Shown here: in pieces, positions 25,028-34,509 of the stretch
Layout: each line of letters begins with the position of its first letter
How positions within the stretch are numbered: the stretch's first letter is position 1
NCBI GenBank assembly: GCA_945787885.1
Contig: CALZJF010000023.1
Span: 1 to 37,274, forward strand
Length of the DNA: 37,274 nt
From: an uncultured Bacteroidales bacterium
GTDB lineage: Bacteria; Bacteroidota; Bacteroidia; Bacteroidales; Bacteroidaceae
Reading direction: 5' to 3'
Notes under the pieces: model-generated
Database searches by the model: none
What the model was told of the DNA's origin: nothing
What the model saw: only the letters and a program-made list of their open reading frames with translations
Made by a program: the position numbers and the translations under genes

Positions 25028-26380
25028 ATGACGAAAAAACTGTATATTTATCTGTCGGCTGTTCTCCTTATGATGTCTATGGCACTCAGCACATCGGCCA
25101 TTCCCTCAGAACAGTCTGCTGAAAAGAGCGAAAAAGCTCGGCAACGCGAAAAGCGGGCACAGATAAAAAGCATTAAGGAAGCACTGAAGAACAAAAAAGG
25201 GGCAGACGCGTTGAAGGGAGTGGAAAATTTACGAACTGACTCGGCAGAGAAATGGAATCCCATCATCGTGCAGTATGGCGTAGATGCTTGCCGACTTATG
25301 GCCGACGATGAGAATATGCGTCTATATCTAAAGAACAATCCTGACACGACTGCCTTCTTCAATGCACTCTACCGTATCGGACAATATACCCTCCAGTCTG
25401 ACAGCGCGGAAAGCATTGTTGCCTTTGCTGATAGCATGGAGGGCAGGAAGGCCAAATATCGCTTTAGAAAGCCTAACGCGGCTTTGGTGTCGAAGCATTT
25501 AGGCAATATCCTGACAGCATCGCGCTATTTCGCCGCTAAAGCTAAATGGGATGATACCGAGCGTTTTGCGGCTATGGGTATTGACCTCATGCAGTCCGCG
25601 ATGCTGAAATCGCAGAAGAACTATCGCCCTGACACGGCGAGCATCATCAATCTGGCGGTCATACACGCCAATGCCTGCTATATGCAGAAGAAACATGAAG
25701 CCATCGAACGCTTCGGAGATTGGGCACTGAAGGATAGTGCCGCCCATGAGAGCATCTTGGAACGTCTGGTCTATGCCGAGACAGAGCGTGGCGACACTGC
25801 TGCCTATCTGCCAAAGCTGATTGCGGGTCATCATCAATATCCCTACAATATTTTCTTCTTTGGTCGCATAAACGATTATTTCCTGCGTCATGCTCAATAC
25901 AACGATGTCGTTGAAGCGGTGAAATATACTTTGGATAAGGTTGAAGCAGAGGGACTGCTGCACCCTGATGTGGAGGAAGATACGCTCGTAAAGCATGGCT
26001 TGTCGCATGAAAACATCGGACAGTTTTATGAGACACTGGCCATAGCAAGCCATAACCAGGGAAAATTCCGCGATTGTATCACCCAGTCGAATAGTGTGTT
26101 GCAATGGAATCCACAGCACACACGAGCTGATTTCTTCATCGGAGCCAGCTATTTCAGAATGGCTGAGGCGGTGAAAATACCAGAGTCAGTCACGGATTCT
26201 GACTATACAAAAAACTCCAAGGAGCGCGACCGTCTGCTTGAAATGGCACGCCCTCACATGGAAATTTATCGCAAACACAATCCTGAAGAAGCGCGCTTCT
26301 GGGCTCCTCTCCTCTATGAGATTTATCTCTATCTGAATCTCGGAGAAGAATTTAAGGAAATACTGAAGCATTTGCCCTGA
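25028..26380 (+). CDS. Secreted TPR-type protein, paralogue of the preceding gene
   Basis: A 450-aa protein with a signal peptide (MTKKLYIYLSAVLLMMSMALSTSA, about 24 residues), a charged KARQREKRAQIKSIKEALKNKK segment and helical repeats. The C-terminal part (ARPHMEIYRKHNPEEARFWAPLLYEIYLYLNLGEEFKEIL, about 408-447) aligns with the end of the protein encoded at 23442, as does the TPR-like FRDCITQSNSVLQWNPQHTRADFFIGASYFRM (about 345-376). The middle is poorly conserved. A periplasmic role in complex assembly is a guess. The M3 peptidase gene follows after 49 bp in the same direction. Confidence 0.7.
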   Translation: MTKKLYIYLSAVLLMMSMALSTSAIPSEQSAEKSEKARQREKRAQIKSIKEALKNKKGADALKGVENLRTDSAEKWNPIIVQYGVDACRLMADDENMRLYLKNNPDTTAFFNALYRIGQYTLQSDSAESIVAFADSMEGRKAKYRFRKPNAALVSKHLGNILTASRYFAAKAKWDDTERFAAMGIDLMQSAMLKSQKNYRPDTASIINLAVIHANACYMQKKHEAIERFGDWALKDSAAHESILERLVYAETERGDTAAYLPKLIAGHHQYPYNIFFFGRINDYFLRHAQYNDVVEAVKYTLDKVEAEGLLHPDVEEDTLVKHGLSHENIGQFYETLAIASHNQGKFRDCITQSNSVLQWNPQHTRADFFIGASYFRMAEAVKIPESVTDSDYTKNSKERDRLLEMARPHMEIYRKHNPEEARFWAPLLYEIYLYLNLGEEFKEILKHLP

Positions 26381-26429
26381 ACAGGCAGATAAAGCCTTCT
26401 GTTACAGTGTCGTAAACTACTCCTGCTGT

Positions 26430-28508
26430 ATGAATCCATTACTTCAAACACACTTCCACACCCCCTACGAAACCATCCCTTTTCCTGATATTACGGTTGA
26501 GCATTTATCAGAAGCTATTCATCAGGGAATGCAGATGGAGGATGCTGAGATACGGAGCATCATAGATAACCCTGAACTTCCCACCTTCGACAATACGATA
26601 GTGCCGCTCGCAGAGAGCGGTGAGGTGCTCGGAAGGGCTACCACTGTCCTGTATAACCTGCTCTCAGCAGAAACATCTGATGAACTGGAGGCTTTGGCAG
26701 AGGAGATGACGCCGAAATTGACGGCGCACGAGAGTGCCATCAGCATGAATCCTGCACTCTTTCAGCGCGTCAAGGTAGTGGCAAGTCTGCCACAGCCTGA
26801 CAATGCTGAAGACAGAATGCTGCTCGAAAAGACTCTCAAGGGCTTTCTTAGAGCGGGAGCGGGGCTCGACGATGCTGGGAAACAGCGGTTAAAGGAAATC
26901 AAGACCGAACTGGGGCAACTGACTCTGCAGTTCAATCAAAATAATATCAAGGAGACCAATGCCTTCGAGCTTTATATAGAGCAGGAGGGCGACCTTGCCG
27001 GATTGCCTGCAACTGCCATTGAGGCTGCTGCCATCGCTGCAAAGGAACATGGTAAGCCCCGTGGATGGTTGTTTACGCTTCATGCCCCATCCTATCTTCC
27101 TTTTATACGCTATTCTGAAAAACGCGAACTTCGGAAGCAATTGTATATGGCGTATGCCACGCGCTGTGCGCACGACAATGAGCAGAACAACCTGGAAATT
27201 TGTCGGCGTATCGTCAATCTGCGGACGGAAATGGCACAGTTGCTCGGTTACCCGACGTTTGCAGCCTATGCTCTCGACAACAGAATGGCAGGTACGGCAC
27301 AGCGAGTGACGGACTTTCTGCAAAATCTCTGCGACCACTATCTGATGCCTGCGCAGAAAGATTTGGAGAGCGTGCGGCAATTTATGAATGAAGAGGGTGG
27401 AGCAGACGGGGCTTCCGATGCCCAGAAGGTGGAGCCTTGGGATTTACCCCACTACAGTTTCCTGCTGAAACGCCGCGACTACGATGTCGATCCTGAAATG
27501 TTGCGCCCTTATCTCCCCTTGGAGAAAGTCATTGTTGGGGTCTTCGGTCTTGCCACCCGCCTCTATGGCATCACCTTCCGGCCGAACCCTTCGATTCCCG
27601 TCTATCATGAAGAGGTGAAAGCCTATGAAGTGCTGGATGCAAATGGCGATTTCTTGGCAGTGCTCTATGCAGATTTCTTCCCGAGAGCAGGAAAGCAGAG
27701 CGGAGCATGGATGACTTCCTATCGCGATGCTTGCATGAAGCGTCAGGCAGACGGCAGTCTTCGCAGTCAGCGCCCCCATGTCAGCGTGACGATGAATTTT
27801 GCAAAGCCCACTCCGGCTCATCCAGCCTTGCTCACCCTTGGTGAAGTCACGACCTTCCTCCATGAGTTTGGCCATGCGCTCCATGGCATCTTTGCTGCCA
27901 CGCGTTATACCTCCCTCTCCGGCACCAGCGTACTGTGGGATTTTGTTGAGCTTCCCTCGCAGTTCATGGAGAACTATGCTTTGGAGCCAGAGTTCCTGCG
28001 CACCTTCGCCTACCACTACGAAACGGGCGAACCCCTGCCCGAAGAATGGATAGAGCGCATACGGGCAGCACGCAATTTCATGGCAGGCTATGACTGTATG
28101 AGGCAAGTGAGCTTCGGGCTTCTTGATATGGAACTTTATACACGTATCACCCCCATCGAAGCTGCCGCCGAAGGCGAACATCCGCTGTTGCAGATAGAGC
28201 ATGAGGTATGGCGACGCATCGGACTGTCTCGTCCGCCGCGCGAGACCTGCATGCTTGCGCAGTTTGGCCACATCATGAGCGGTGGTTATGCTGCTGGCTA
28301 TTATTCCTATAAGTGGGCAGAAGTGTTGGAAGCAGATGCGTTCGAATGTTTCCGCAGAGAGGGCATTTTCAATGCTGCCACTGCTCAGCGTTTCCGAGAC
28401 ACCATCCTCTCTCAGGGCGGCACGCGCCATCCAAGCGAACTCTATCGTGATTTCCGCGGACAGGAGGCCACCATTGATGCCATGCTTCGGCGCGATGGGT
28501 TAGCATAA
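26430..28508 (+). CDS. M3-family zinc metallopeptidase (Dcp/oligopeptidase A type)
   Basis: A 692-aa peptidase. The zinc motif HEFGH is at residues 478-482, and the third ligand region WDFVELPSQFMEN follows with Glu507. The upstream substrate-binding part PHVSVTMNFAKP (449-460) and the downstream GHIMSGGYAAGYYSYKWAEVLEADAF are typical of the M3A group (oligopeptidase A, peptidyl-dipeptidase Dcp). No signal peptide is visible, so it is probably cytoplasmic and clears oligopeptides. Length is usual. Whether it is a dipeptidyl carboxypeptidase or an endopeptidase cannot be decided by eye. Confidence 0.92.
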   Translation: MNPLLQTHFHTPYETIPFPDITVEHLSEAIHQGMQMEDAEIRSIIDNPELPTFDNTIVPLAESGEVLGRATTVLYNLLSAETSDELEALAEEMTPKLTAHESAISMNPALFQRVKVVASLPQPDNAEDRMLLEKTLKGFLRAGAGLDDAGKQRLKEIKTELGQLTLQFNQNNIKETNAFELYIEQEGDLAGLPATAIEAAAIAAKEHGKPRGWLFTLHAPSYLPFIRYSEKRELRKQLYMAYATRCAHDNEQNNLEICRRIVNLRTEMAQLLGYPTFAAYALDNRMAGTAQRVTDFLQNLCDHYLMPAQKDLESVRQFMNEEGGADGASDAQKVEPWDLPHYSFLLKRRDYDVDPEMLRPYLPLEKVIVGVFGLATRLYGITFRPNPSIPVYHEEVKAYEVLDANGDFLAVLYADFFPRAGKQSGAWMTSYRDACMKRQADGSLRSQRPHVSVTMNFAKPTPAHPALLTLGEVTTFLHEFGHALHGIFAATRYTSLSGTSVLWDFVELPSQFMENYALEPEFLRTFAYHYETGEPLPEEWIERIRAARNFMAGYDCMRQVSFGLLDMELYTRITPIEAAAEGEHPLLQIEHEVWRRIGLSRPPRETCMLAQFGHIMSGGYAAGYYSYKWAEVLEADAFECFRREGIFNAATAQRFRDTILSQGGTRHPSELYRDFRGQEATIDAMLRRDGLA

Positions 28509-28567
28509 TGAGCGAGGCTCACAAATAGCTATTGCAAAATAAATATATAAGTAGGCAATGAAAACTA

Positions 28568-28764
28568 TTATGGTAGGTTCTATCAATTAGCTTGCGATGT
28601 ATTTGCGACTATCGTGCCGTAGGTTTTTGTTTTTCATGAGGGAGCGTAGCGGGCTACGTGACTGAATGAAAGACAAAAAGATACGGTGCGAGAGGCGTGA
28701 AGACATCCAAGTAAAACAGAAACACTGCCTTACATTGAAAACTAATTTATAGAACCTACCTTAT
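28568..28764. mobile_element. 189-bp MITE, copy D, with TTAT target duplication
   Basis: The core spans 28572-28760 (189 bp), the same length as copy B (14185-14373), with about 5 substitutions. TTAT flanks both ends (28568-28571 and 28761-28764). The left inverted repeat has one mismatch (C for A) against the right one. It lies 63 bp after the M3 peptidase stop, in the 359-bp gap before the deaminase gene. No coding capacity. Confidence 0.88.
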
Positions 28765-28867
28765 ATGTTTGAATGCACTAGAGAGAATATTCAGACATAC
28801 AAACCATAATAATTCTTACTATAGAAATAATTTTTGTTGCCTACTTACTATCAACTTACACTATTCT

Positions 28868-29293
28868 ATGCAAGACACGACGACTCTTGACAAACGCTAT
28901 CTGCGCATGGCCACGATATGGGCAGAAAATTCCTATTGCAAACGCCGACAGGTGGGAGCACTGATAGTAAAAGACAAGATGATTATTAGTGATGGCTACA
29001 ACGGCACGCCGTCGGGGTTTGAGAATATCTGCGAGGAGGACGACATCACGAAGCCCTATGTGCTCCACGCTGAGGCCAATGCTATTACGAAGATTGCTCG
29101 CAGCAGCAACAATTCTGATGGGGCTACCCTCTATGTCACGGATTCCCCCTGCATCGAATGCTCCAAACTGATCATTCAGGCTGGCATTCGTCGTGTGGTC
29201 TATGCCCGGGAGTATCGGTTGCGCGATGGCATAGAGCTTTTGGAAAGGGCGGGCATAGAGACCCTTTTCCTGCCCATTGATGAAAGTCGGTAA
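28868..29293 (+). CDS. Deoxycytidylate deaminase (dCMP deaminase family)
   Basis: A 141-aa zinc enzyme. HAEANAI (67-73) and SPCIEC (93-98) supply the catalytic Glu69 and the His67, Cys95 and Cys98 zinc ligands. YNGTPSG (44-50) and the early RQVGALIVKD are typical of dCMP deaminases (ComEB type), which make dUMP for thymidylate synthesis. The ATG at 28868 gives a family-like start; the frame is open upstream to 28769, only 5 bp after the MITE flank, but those 33 residues look non-coding. It may be transcribed with the S41 protease gene 48 bp downstream. Confidence 0.9.
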   Translation: MQDTTTLDKRYLRMATIWAENSYCKRRQVGALIVKDKMIISDGYNGTPSGFENICEEDDITKPYVLHAEANAITKIARSSNNSDGATLYVTDSPCIECSKLIIQAGIRRVVYAREYRLRDGIELLERAGIETLFLPIDESR

Positions 29294-29341
29294 GTTGGTA
29301 ATGAAAAATATTGATAACCTATAGCCTCTATAGAAAATATC

Positions 29342-30973
29342 ATGAAACGCAATTCTTCACGTTTCCTGCCCATCTACATTTCCATAGCAGTCGTTGTGGG
29401 AATGTTTGTCGGAAACTTTTATGCAAATCATTTTGCAGGACGTCGCATCAATCTTATCAACACTTCCAGCAATAAGCTCAGCGACCTTCTGCATATTATT
29501 GATGACCAGTATGTTGACACTGTCTCCATGTCTGAACTCGTTGAGAACTCCCTGCCGCTTATTTTGCGTGAGCTCGACCCCCATTCCACTTATGTCAGTG
29601 CGGACGATGTAGAGTCTGAGATGCAATCGCTGAAGGGAAGTTTCTCAGGCATTGGCGTGCAGTTCATCTTGCTGGACGACACCGTGCGCATCGTTCAGGT
29701 CATCGAAGGCGGCCCATCCGAGCGTGTCGGTCTGAAGGCGGGCGATCGCATTGTTGCCGTTGATAAAAAGCCTTTCGTCGGGAAGAAAATCAATGAGGAC
29801 GAGGTAAAAAAGAAGTTGAAAGGACCCGCTGACAGTGAGGTGGAGTTGCAAATTCTCAGAGCTGGTGAGGCGAAGCCCTTGAGCTTTATCATCAAGCGTG
29901 GCAATGTGCCCGTGAAGAGCATTGACGCCAGCTATATGCTTGACAATGAAACGGGCTATATCCGCATTACAACCTGGGGCGATGCCACCTATTCAGAGTT
30001 TCTCACAGCCATCGCCTCGCTCGGTGCGAAGCAGTCGAGTCTGATTATCGACCTCAGAGGCAATTTGGGTGGCTATCTCAACGCTGCCGTACAGGTGGCA
30101 AACGAGTTTTTGCCGAAGAATCGCCTTATCGTCTATACCAAGGGGCGGCGTTTCCCCCGCGAAGACTATAAGAGCGATGGCAGAGGCAGTTTTCAGCGCA
30201 TGCCGCTCGTAGTCCTTGTCGATGAAACCAGTGCCTCTGCCAGTGAGATTTTTGCCGGAGCCATGCAGGACAACGATCGTGCCATGATTATTGGGCGACG
30301 AACCTTCGGCAAGGGTCTCGTGCAGGTGCCCATCCAGTTCCGCGATGGCAGTATGGTGCGTCTGACTCGGGCCCGCTATTATACGCCTTCGGGTCGTTGC
30401 GTGCAGAAGCCTTATACGCCCGGCGATGAAGAGGCGTATGAGAATGAGCTGATGAAGCGTGCAGAAGATGGCGAATATTTCAATTCAGATAGTATCAAGA
30501 CGTCGGGCGAACAGTTCCACACCCGTATCGGACGCATCGTTTATGGCGGCGGCGGCATTATCCCTGATGTCTTTGTCAGTCGTGATACGACGGGCTACAC
30601 CTCCTATTACCGCCAAATCGTCAGCACTTCGCTCATGTACGAATTTGCGTATCGTTTTGTAGATGCCCATCGTCAGCAGATGAGTGCCTTTGCTTCCTAT
30701 CGGGAAATCGTGAGCTATCTGCGTCGTCAGGACATCGTGCAGACCTTTGTGCGCTATGCTGAGCAAAAGGGCGTGAAGCGCAGAAACCTCATGATTCGCA
30801 CTTCCCACGATTTGATATTCGAGTTCCTTGCTTTCTATATTATTTCCGATTTGCTCGATACGCGAGATGTTGTGGAATATGTCAATCAGAAAGATGCCGC
30901 GGTGAAAAAGGCTTTGGAAATCATCAAGGAGAAAAAGACTTTTCCCACCAAGGAAGACGATGCAGTGAAATAA
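29342..30973 (+). CDS. S41-family C-terminal processing peptidase
   Basis: A 543-aa membrane-anchored periplasmic serine protease. The N-terminal helix (about 9-28) is a signal anchor. The PDZ domain spans about 95-185 (with GIGVQF and GLKAGDRIVAVD). In the catalytic part, Ser299 in TSASASEIFAGA and Lys324 in TFGKGLVQ are 25 residues apart, as in the Ser/Lys dyad of CtpA/Prc proteins. DLRGNLGG (237-244) is also conserved. It probably trims or degrades periplasmic proteins. The C-terminal helical extension (about 400-540) is usual in Bacteroidetes members. The formyl-THF cyclo-ligase gene begins 4 bp after the stop, so they are co-transcribed. Confidence 0.93.
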   Translation: MKRNSSRFLPIYISIAVVVGMFVGNFYANHFAGRRINLINTSSNKLSDLLHIIDDQYVDTVSMSELVENSLPLILRELDPHSTYVSADDVESEMQSLKGSFSGIGVQFILLDDTVRIVQVIEGGPSERVGLKAGDRIVAVDKKPFVGKKINEDEVKKKLKGPADSEVELQILRAGEAKPLSFIIKRGNVPVKSIDASYMLDNETGYIRITTWGDATYSEFLTAIASLGAKQSSLIIDLRGNLGGYLNAAVQVANEFLPKNRLIVYTKGRRFPREDYKSDGRGSFQRMPLVVLVDETSASASEIFAGAMQDNDRAMIIGRRTFGKGLVQVPIQFRDGSMVRLTRARYYTPSGRCVQKPYTPGDEEAYENELMKRAEDGEYFNSDSIKTSGEQFHTRIGRIVYGGGGIIPDVFVSRDTTGYTSYYRQIVSTSLMYEFAYRFVDAHRQQMSAFASYREIVSYLRRQDIVQTFVRYAEQKGVKRRNLMIRTSHDLIFEFLAFYIISDLLDTRDVVEYVNQKDAAVKKALEIIKEKKTFPTKEDDAVK

Positions 30974-30977
30974 CCGT

Positions 30978-31517
30978 ATGGAAAAGAAAGAGTTACGCCG
31001 GCTGATACGCCAGAGGAAATCGCTCCTCACCCCTCAACGTCAGGCTATGGCGGCAGAGGCTTTGCTTCGGCAGTTGTCAGAAGATGATCGTTATGCCCAT
31101 GCACATTGCCTGTTGCTCTATGCCTCCCTGCCAGACGAAGTGCCTACGCTGCGCCTGCTTGAGCAAGCCTCAGCCCGTCATCGCATCGTCTTGCCCTGTG
31201 TGACGGGGCCTTCCACGATGGAGTTGCGCGAATACACCGGGGCTGCCGACCTCTCGATTGGAGCTTTCGGCATACCGGAGCCTACAGGATGCCTCTTCAC
31301 TCATCTGTCAGACATTGAGCTCGCACTGATTCCGGGCATGGCTTTTGATGCTGCCGGCCATCGTTTGGGGCGCGGAAAAGGCTATTACGACCGCTTTCTG
31401 GCCCAGACGCAGATGCAGAGCGTGAGGAAATGGGGCGTGTGCTATGATTTCCAGCTGCTTGACTCCATTCCCACTGATGCCCACGACCAGCCCGTGGAGC
31501 GCGTCCTGATTTGCTGA
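30978..31517 (+). CDS. 5-formyltetrahydrofolate cyclo-ligase
   Basis: A 179-aa cytoplasmic enzyme converting 5-formyl-THF to 5,10-methenyl-THF with ATP. The family signature is PGMAFDAAGHRLGRGKGYYDRF (119-140), with the Gly-rich GRGKGYYDR nucleotide-binding part; the N-terminal KKELRRLIRQRK basic helix and LPDEVPT fit too. Length is normal. It starts 4 bp after the S41 protease gene, and the lytic transglycosylase gene follows 33 bp downstream; the three form one operon without functional link. Confidence 0.93.
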   Translation: MEKKELRRLIRQRKSLLTPQRQAMAAEALLRQLSEDDRYAHAHCLLLYASLPDEVPTLRLLEQASARHRIVLPCVTGPSTMELREYTGAADLSIGAFGIPEPTGCLFTHLSDIELALIPGMAFDAAGHRLGRGKGYYDRFLAQTQMQSVRKWGVCYDFQLLDSIPTDAHDQPVERVLIC

Positions 31518-31550
31518 CGATACCCCCCATCCATTTTTTTCAGAATTGCC

Positions 31551-32819
31551 ATGCCCTTGCTCCTCCTCCTCCTTTCCCTCTCTTTGCTCCTCTCCTCCTG
31601 CCGTGTGAAGCAGGAGGAAAAAGCGTCGTCCATGAGCGGCATCTTTGAGAAACGGGAGGTGAAGGACGATGGGCATTACGATTTGCCACAGATTCTGCGA
31701 AGCGGCGAACTCATCATTGCCACTCTTTCCGGTCCTGACAGTTACTATGACTATCATGGCATGCCGATGGGTTTCCAGTATGCCCTTGCCGAGAATTTTG
31801 CCTCCTCGCAAGGACTCTCCGTCCGCGTAGAGGTGTGTAAAGACACGCTGTCACTGCTGGATATGCTGTGTGACGGCAGTGCCGACGTGATTGCTTATCC
31901 CCTTTCTCGCCATACGCTTTCAGCGCGGCATCTGAAGTCTGCGGGCTATCGTCGCGCAGGATCTTGGGCAGTCAGGGCAGACGTCCCCGTCTTGGCAGAA
32001 GCCTTGGACGCATGGTATCATGAAGGGCTGGAGGACGAGATACAGCAGGCCGCCATCGCGCGGATGAAGAAAAGCCGTCAGGTGACGCGTCATGCCCGCT
32101 CTGCCTATCTCAGTCGCGACCGCGGTGTCATCTCTATCTATGACAACCTTTTCAAGGATGCCCAAGGCGTGACAGGATGGGACTGGCGACTCATTGCCGC
32201 GCAGTGCTATCAGGAAAGTGCGTTCGACCCCAATGCCCGTTCGTACGTCGGAGCCCAGGGCCTCATGCAGCTGATGCCTGCCACTGCACAGGAGATGGGT
32301 GTGAAGCCTGAAGAAGTGTTCCTGCCCGAGAAGAATGTGGATGCGGGAGCACGCTATATCGCCGTCCTCACCCGCAGTTTCTCCGATATTCGCGACCCCG
32401 ATGAGCGCATCAAGTTTGTGCTGGCGAGCTACAACGGCGGCAGTTTTCATATCCGCGATGCCATGGCGCTTGCACGCAAGCATGGGGCCGACCCTCACAC
32501 GTGGGAGAGCGTGGCGCCCTATGTCCTGGCCTTGCAACGAAAAGCTTTTTATACGGATCCTGTCGTGAAATATGGCTATATGATTGGCAGCGAGACGGTG
32601 AATTATGTGCAGAGCATCTTGCAGCGTTGGCGCGACTATGGCGGCCGTGTGGCGATAACGCATGCCCCCATCCTTCCCCCGGACGCTCCTGCCGGAAGTG
32701 CTGACGGCAGAGCATCAGAACGCAGGACATCGCCGAAAAACCGCTTCTCAACGAACCGAAAAATCTTGCGTCCCGAAGATTTGCAGCAGCAGTCTGCTGC
32801 CGGAAACACTGCCGAATAA
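31551..32819 (+). CDS. MltF-like membrane-bound lytic transglycosylase (lipoprotein)
   Basis: A 422-aa lipoprotein: hydrophobic start, lipobox LSSC with Cys17 as the lipidation site. Residues about 45-150 resemble a periplasmic solute-binding domain (LRSGELIIATL...GMPMGFQYALAENFAS...LLDMLCDGSADVIAYPL), and about 205-375 form the SLT/GH23 domain with Glu222 in CYQESAFDPNA as catalytic acid, followed by GAQGLMQLMPATAQEMG and ASYNGG. This is the MltF architecture: muropeptide sensing plus cleavage of peptidoglycan with 1,6-anhydro ends. The binding domain looks shorter than in E. coli MltF. The C-terminal 50 residues are low-complexity and basic. Confidence 0.9.
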   Translation: MPLLLLLLSLSLLLSSCRVKQEEKASSMSGIFEKREVKDDGHYDLPQILRSGELIIATLSGPDSYYDYHGMPMGFQYALAENFASSQGLSVRVEVCKDTLSLLDMLCDGSADVIAYPLSRHTLSARHLKSAGYRRAGSWAVRADVPVLAEALDAWYHEGLEDEIQQAAIARMKKSRQVTRHARSAYLSRDRGVISIYDNLFKDAQGVTGWDWRLIAAQCYQESAFDPNARSYVGAQGLMQLMPATAQEMGVKPEEVFLPEKNVDAGARYIAVLTRSFSDIRDPDERIKFVLASYNGGSFHIRDAMALARKHGADPHTWESVAPYVLALQRKAFYTDPVVKYGYMIGSETVNYVQSILQRWRDYGGRVAITHAPILPPDAPAGSADGRASERRTSPKNRFSTNRKILRPEDLQQQSAAGNTAE

Positions 32820-32850
32820 ATCATCCCCATGCCTTGAATCTTTTTCCCTC

Positions 32851-34476
32851 ATGCCTAACCTTAAATCTTTCTTCTTCCTTGTCCTTCTGCTCTTTGGCCA
32901 TTCCCTGTTGCATGCGGCATCGCTCGAAGACCTCACCAAAGAGCAGCTTCTTGATCGCCTTGACCGTGTGATTGCCCACAAGATGGACTATCGCCTTCGC
33001 GTGATAAGCCATATTGATAGCCTGAAGAGATTGGCAAGCAGCCAATCCCCTTCGCAGCGAGCCGAGACGTATATGCAGATATTTCAGGCATATTCTTCTG
33101 TTCAGAGCGATAGTGCCATGGCCTTTCTGGCCCGCACCGAAGCCTTGCCCCTCTGCCACGAGGATGCCGAGCTGGCAGCACGCGTCAAGATTGGCCGCGC
33201 CAAGGTGTTAGGCGTGATGGGACTCTATAGCAGTGCGCTGCCCGTCATTCAGTCCATTGATGCAAGTCGTTGTTCTGACAGCGTTCGCTTGTTCTACTAT
33301 CAGGTGTGCCGCACGCTCTATGGCTGGATGTCAGACTATGGCGAAGTCTATGACCAGAAAATGCACTACCGCGATTTGACGCAGATGTATCGCGACAGCA
33401 TCATCGAGGCCCAGCAGCCTGGCATCGACCGCAGTATCGTCAAGGCCGACCGTGCGCTGACGTTGGGCGACATACATCAGGCTAAGGCCATCTGCCTGAA
33501 AAACATACCCAATGCCGATGAGCTTCAGCGCGCCTATCTCTATGTCATCATGAGCGATATAGCCCACGAGGAGCAGAATGCTGACGAAGAAATTCGCTAT
33601 CTGGCCATCACCGCCATCAATGATTTGCAGCGTGGCACGACGGAATACAGTGCCCTGCCCAAACTGGCTATCCTGCTTTCAAAGACCGACGAAGGCGCCG
33701 AGCGGGCATACAATTATCTGATATGTGCGATGGACGATGCCGTCTATTGCAAGGCCCGGCTGCGCACCATTGAGGCCACCAACATCTTCCCCATCATCGA
33801 GCAGGGGCACCGCGGACGAATGCACGACCGCCTTACTCTCACCATCGCCATCGCCTGCGCCATCCTCCTCTCGCTGATCATTCTTACCATCGTGCTCTTC
33901 TATGCCCATCGTCGCAACCGCCAGTTGGCAGAAATTCATAAGCAGCTGGATGCCGCCATTGCCGCACAGCGCGAGGTGAACGAAGCCCTGACCGACGCGA
34001 ACGCCCAGCTCGTGCAGGCGAATCAGGTGAAGGCCACTTACATCGCACGCTATTTGGAGCGTTGCCGTTCGTATATTGATTCCATGGAAGTAAACCGCAA
34101 GCGTCTGCTCAAGATGCTGCGCAGCGGGCAGCAGACCGAGGTGGTCAATCTGCTGAAATCTGACAAGACGCTCAGCGAGGAGGAACAAATTTTCTATACC
34201 GATTTCGACGAAGCCTTCCTCACTCTCTATCCGGATTTCGTGGCCCACTTCAATGCGCTCCTGCCGCCTGAGCACCAAGTGATTGTGAAACGCGACGAGC
34301 TGCTCAACACTGAGCTCCGCATCTTCGCCCTTATCAGGCTGGGCATCACGGATTCTAACCGTATTGCCCACTTCCTCAACTATTCTCTTCCCACTATTTA
34401 TAGCTATCGTTCGCGGCTGCGCAATAAGAGCCTCTATCCGAAGGAGGAGTTTGAATCTCGTGTCATGCAGTGCTGA
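32851..34476 (+). CDS. DUF6377 protein: periplasmic TPR-like sensor, membrane helix, cytoplasmic HTH-like end
   Basis: A 541-aa protein. Signal peptide (1-23, ending HAA), helical TPR-like periplasmic part (about 25-320), one membrane helix (328-351), a coiled coil (353-395, with RQLAEIHKQLDAAIAAQREVNEALTDANAQL) and a C-terminal part ending LNTELRIFALIRLGITDSNRIAHFLNYSLPTIYSYRSRLRNKS (486-527), which resembles a LuxR-like helix-turn-helix. This is the layout of the Bacteroidetes DUF6377 family, thought to be membrane-bound regulators; the signal sensed is unknown. The ATG at 32851 was chosen because the signal peptide begins there; the frame is open back to 32662, inside the previous gene. 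Confidence 0.85.
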   Translation: MPNLKSFFFLVLLLFGHSLLHAASLEDLTKEQLLDRLDRVIAHKMDYRLRVISHIDSLKRLASSQSPSQRAETYMQIFQAYSSVQSDSAMAFLARTEALPLCHEDAELAARVKIGRAKVLGVMGLYSSALPVIQSIDASRCSDSVRLFYYQVCRTLYGWMSDYGEVYDQKMHYRDLTQMYRDSIIEAQQPGIDRSIVKADRALTLGDIHQAKAICLKNIPNADELQRAYLYVIMSDIAHEEQNADEEIRYLAITAINDLQRGTTEYSALPKLAILLSKTDEGAERAYNYLICAMDDAVYCKARLRTIEATNIFPIIEQGHRGRMHDRLTLTIAIACAILLSLIILTIVLFYAHRRNRQLAEIHKQLDAAIAAQREVNEALTDANAQLVQANQVKATYIARYLERCRSYIDSMEVNRKRLLKMLRSGQQTEVVNLLKSDKTLSEEEQIFYTDFDEAFLTLYPDFVAHFNALLPPEHQVIVKRDELLNTELRIFALIRLGITDSNRIAHFLNYSLPTIYSYRSRLRNKSLYPKEEFESRVMQC

Positions 34477-34509
34477 TGCTACTGGTGCAGCCGCCCTCTC
34501 ACCATTCAG

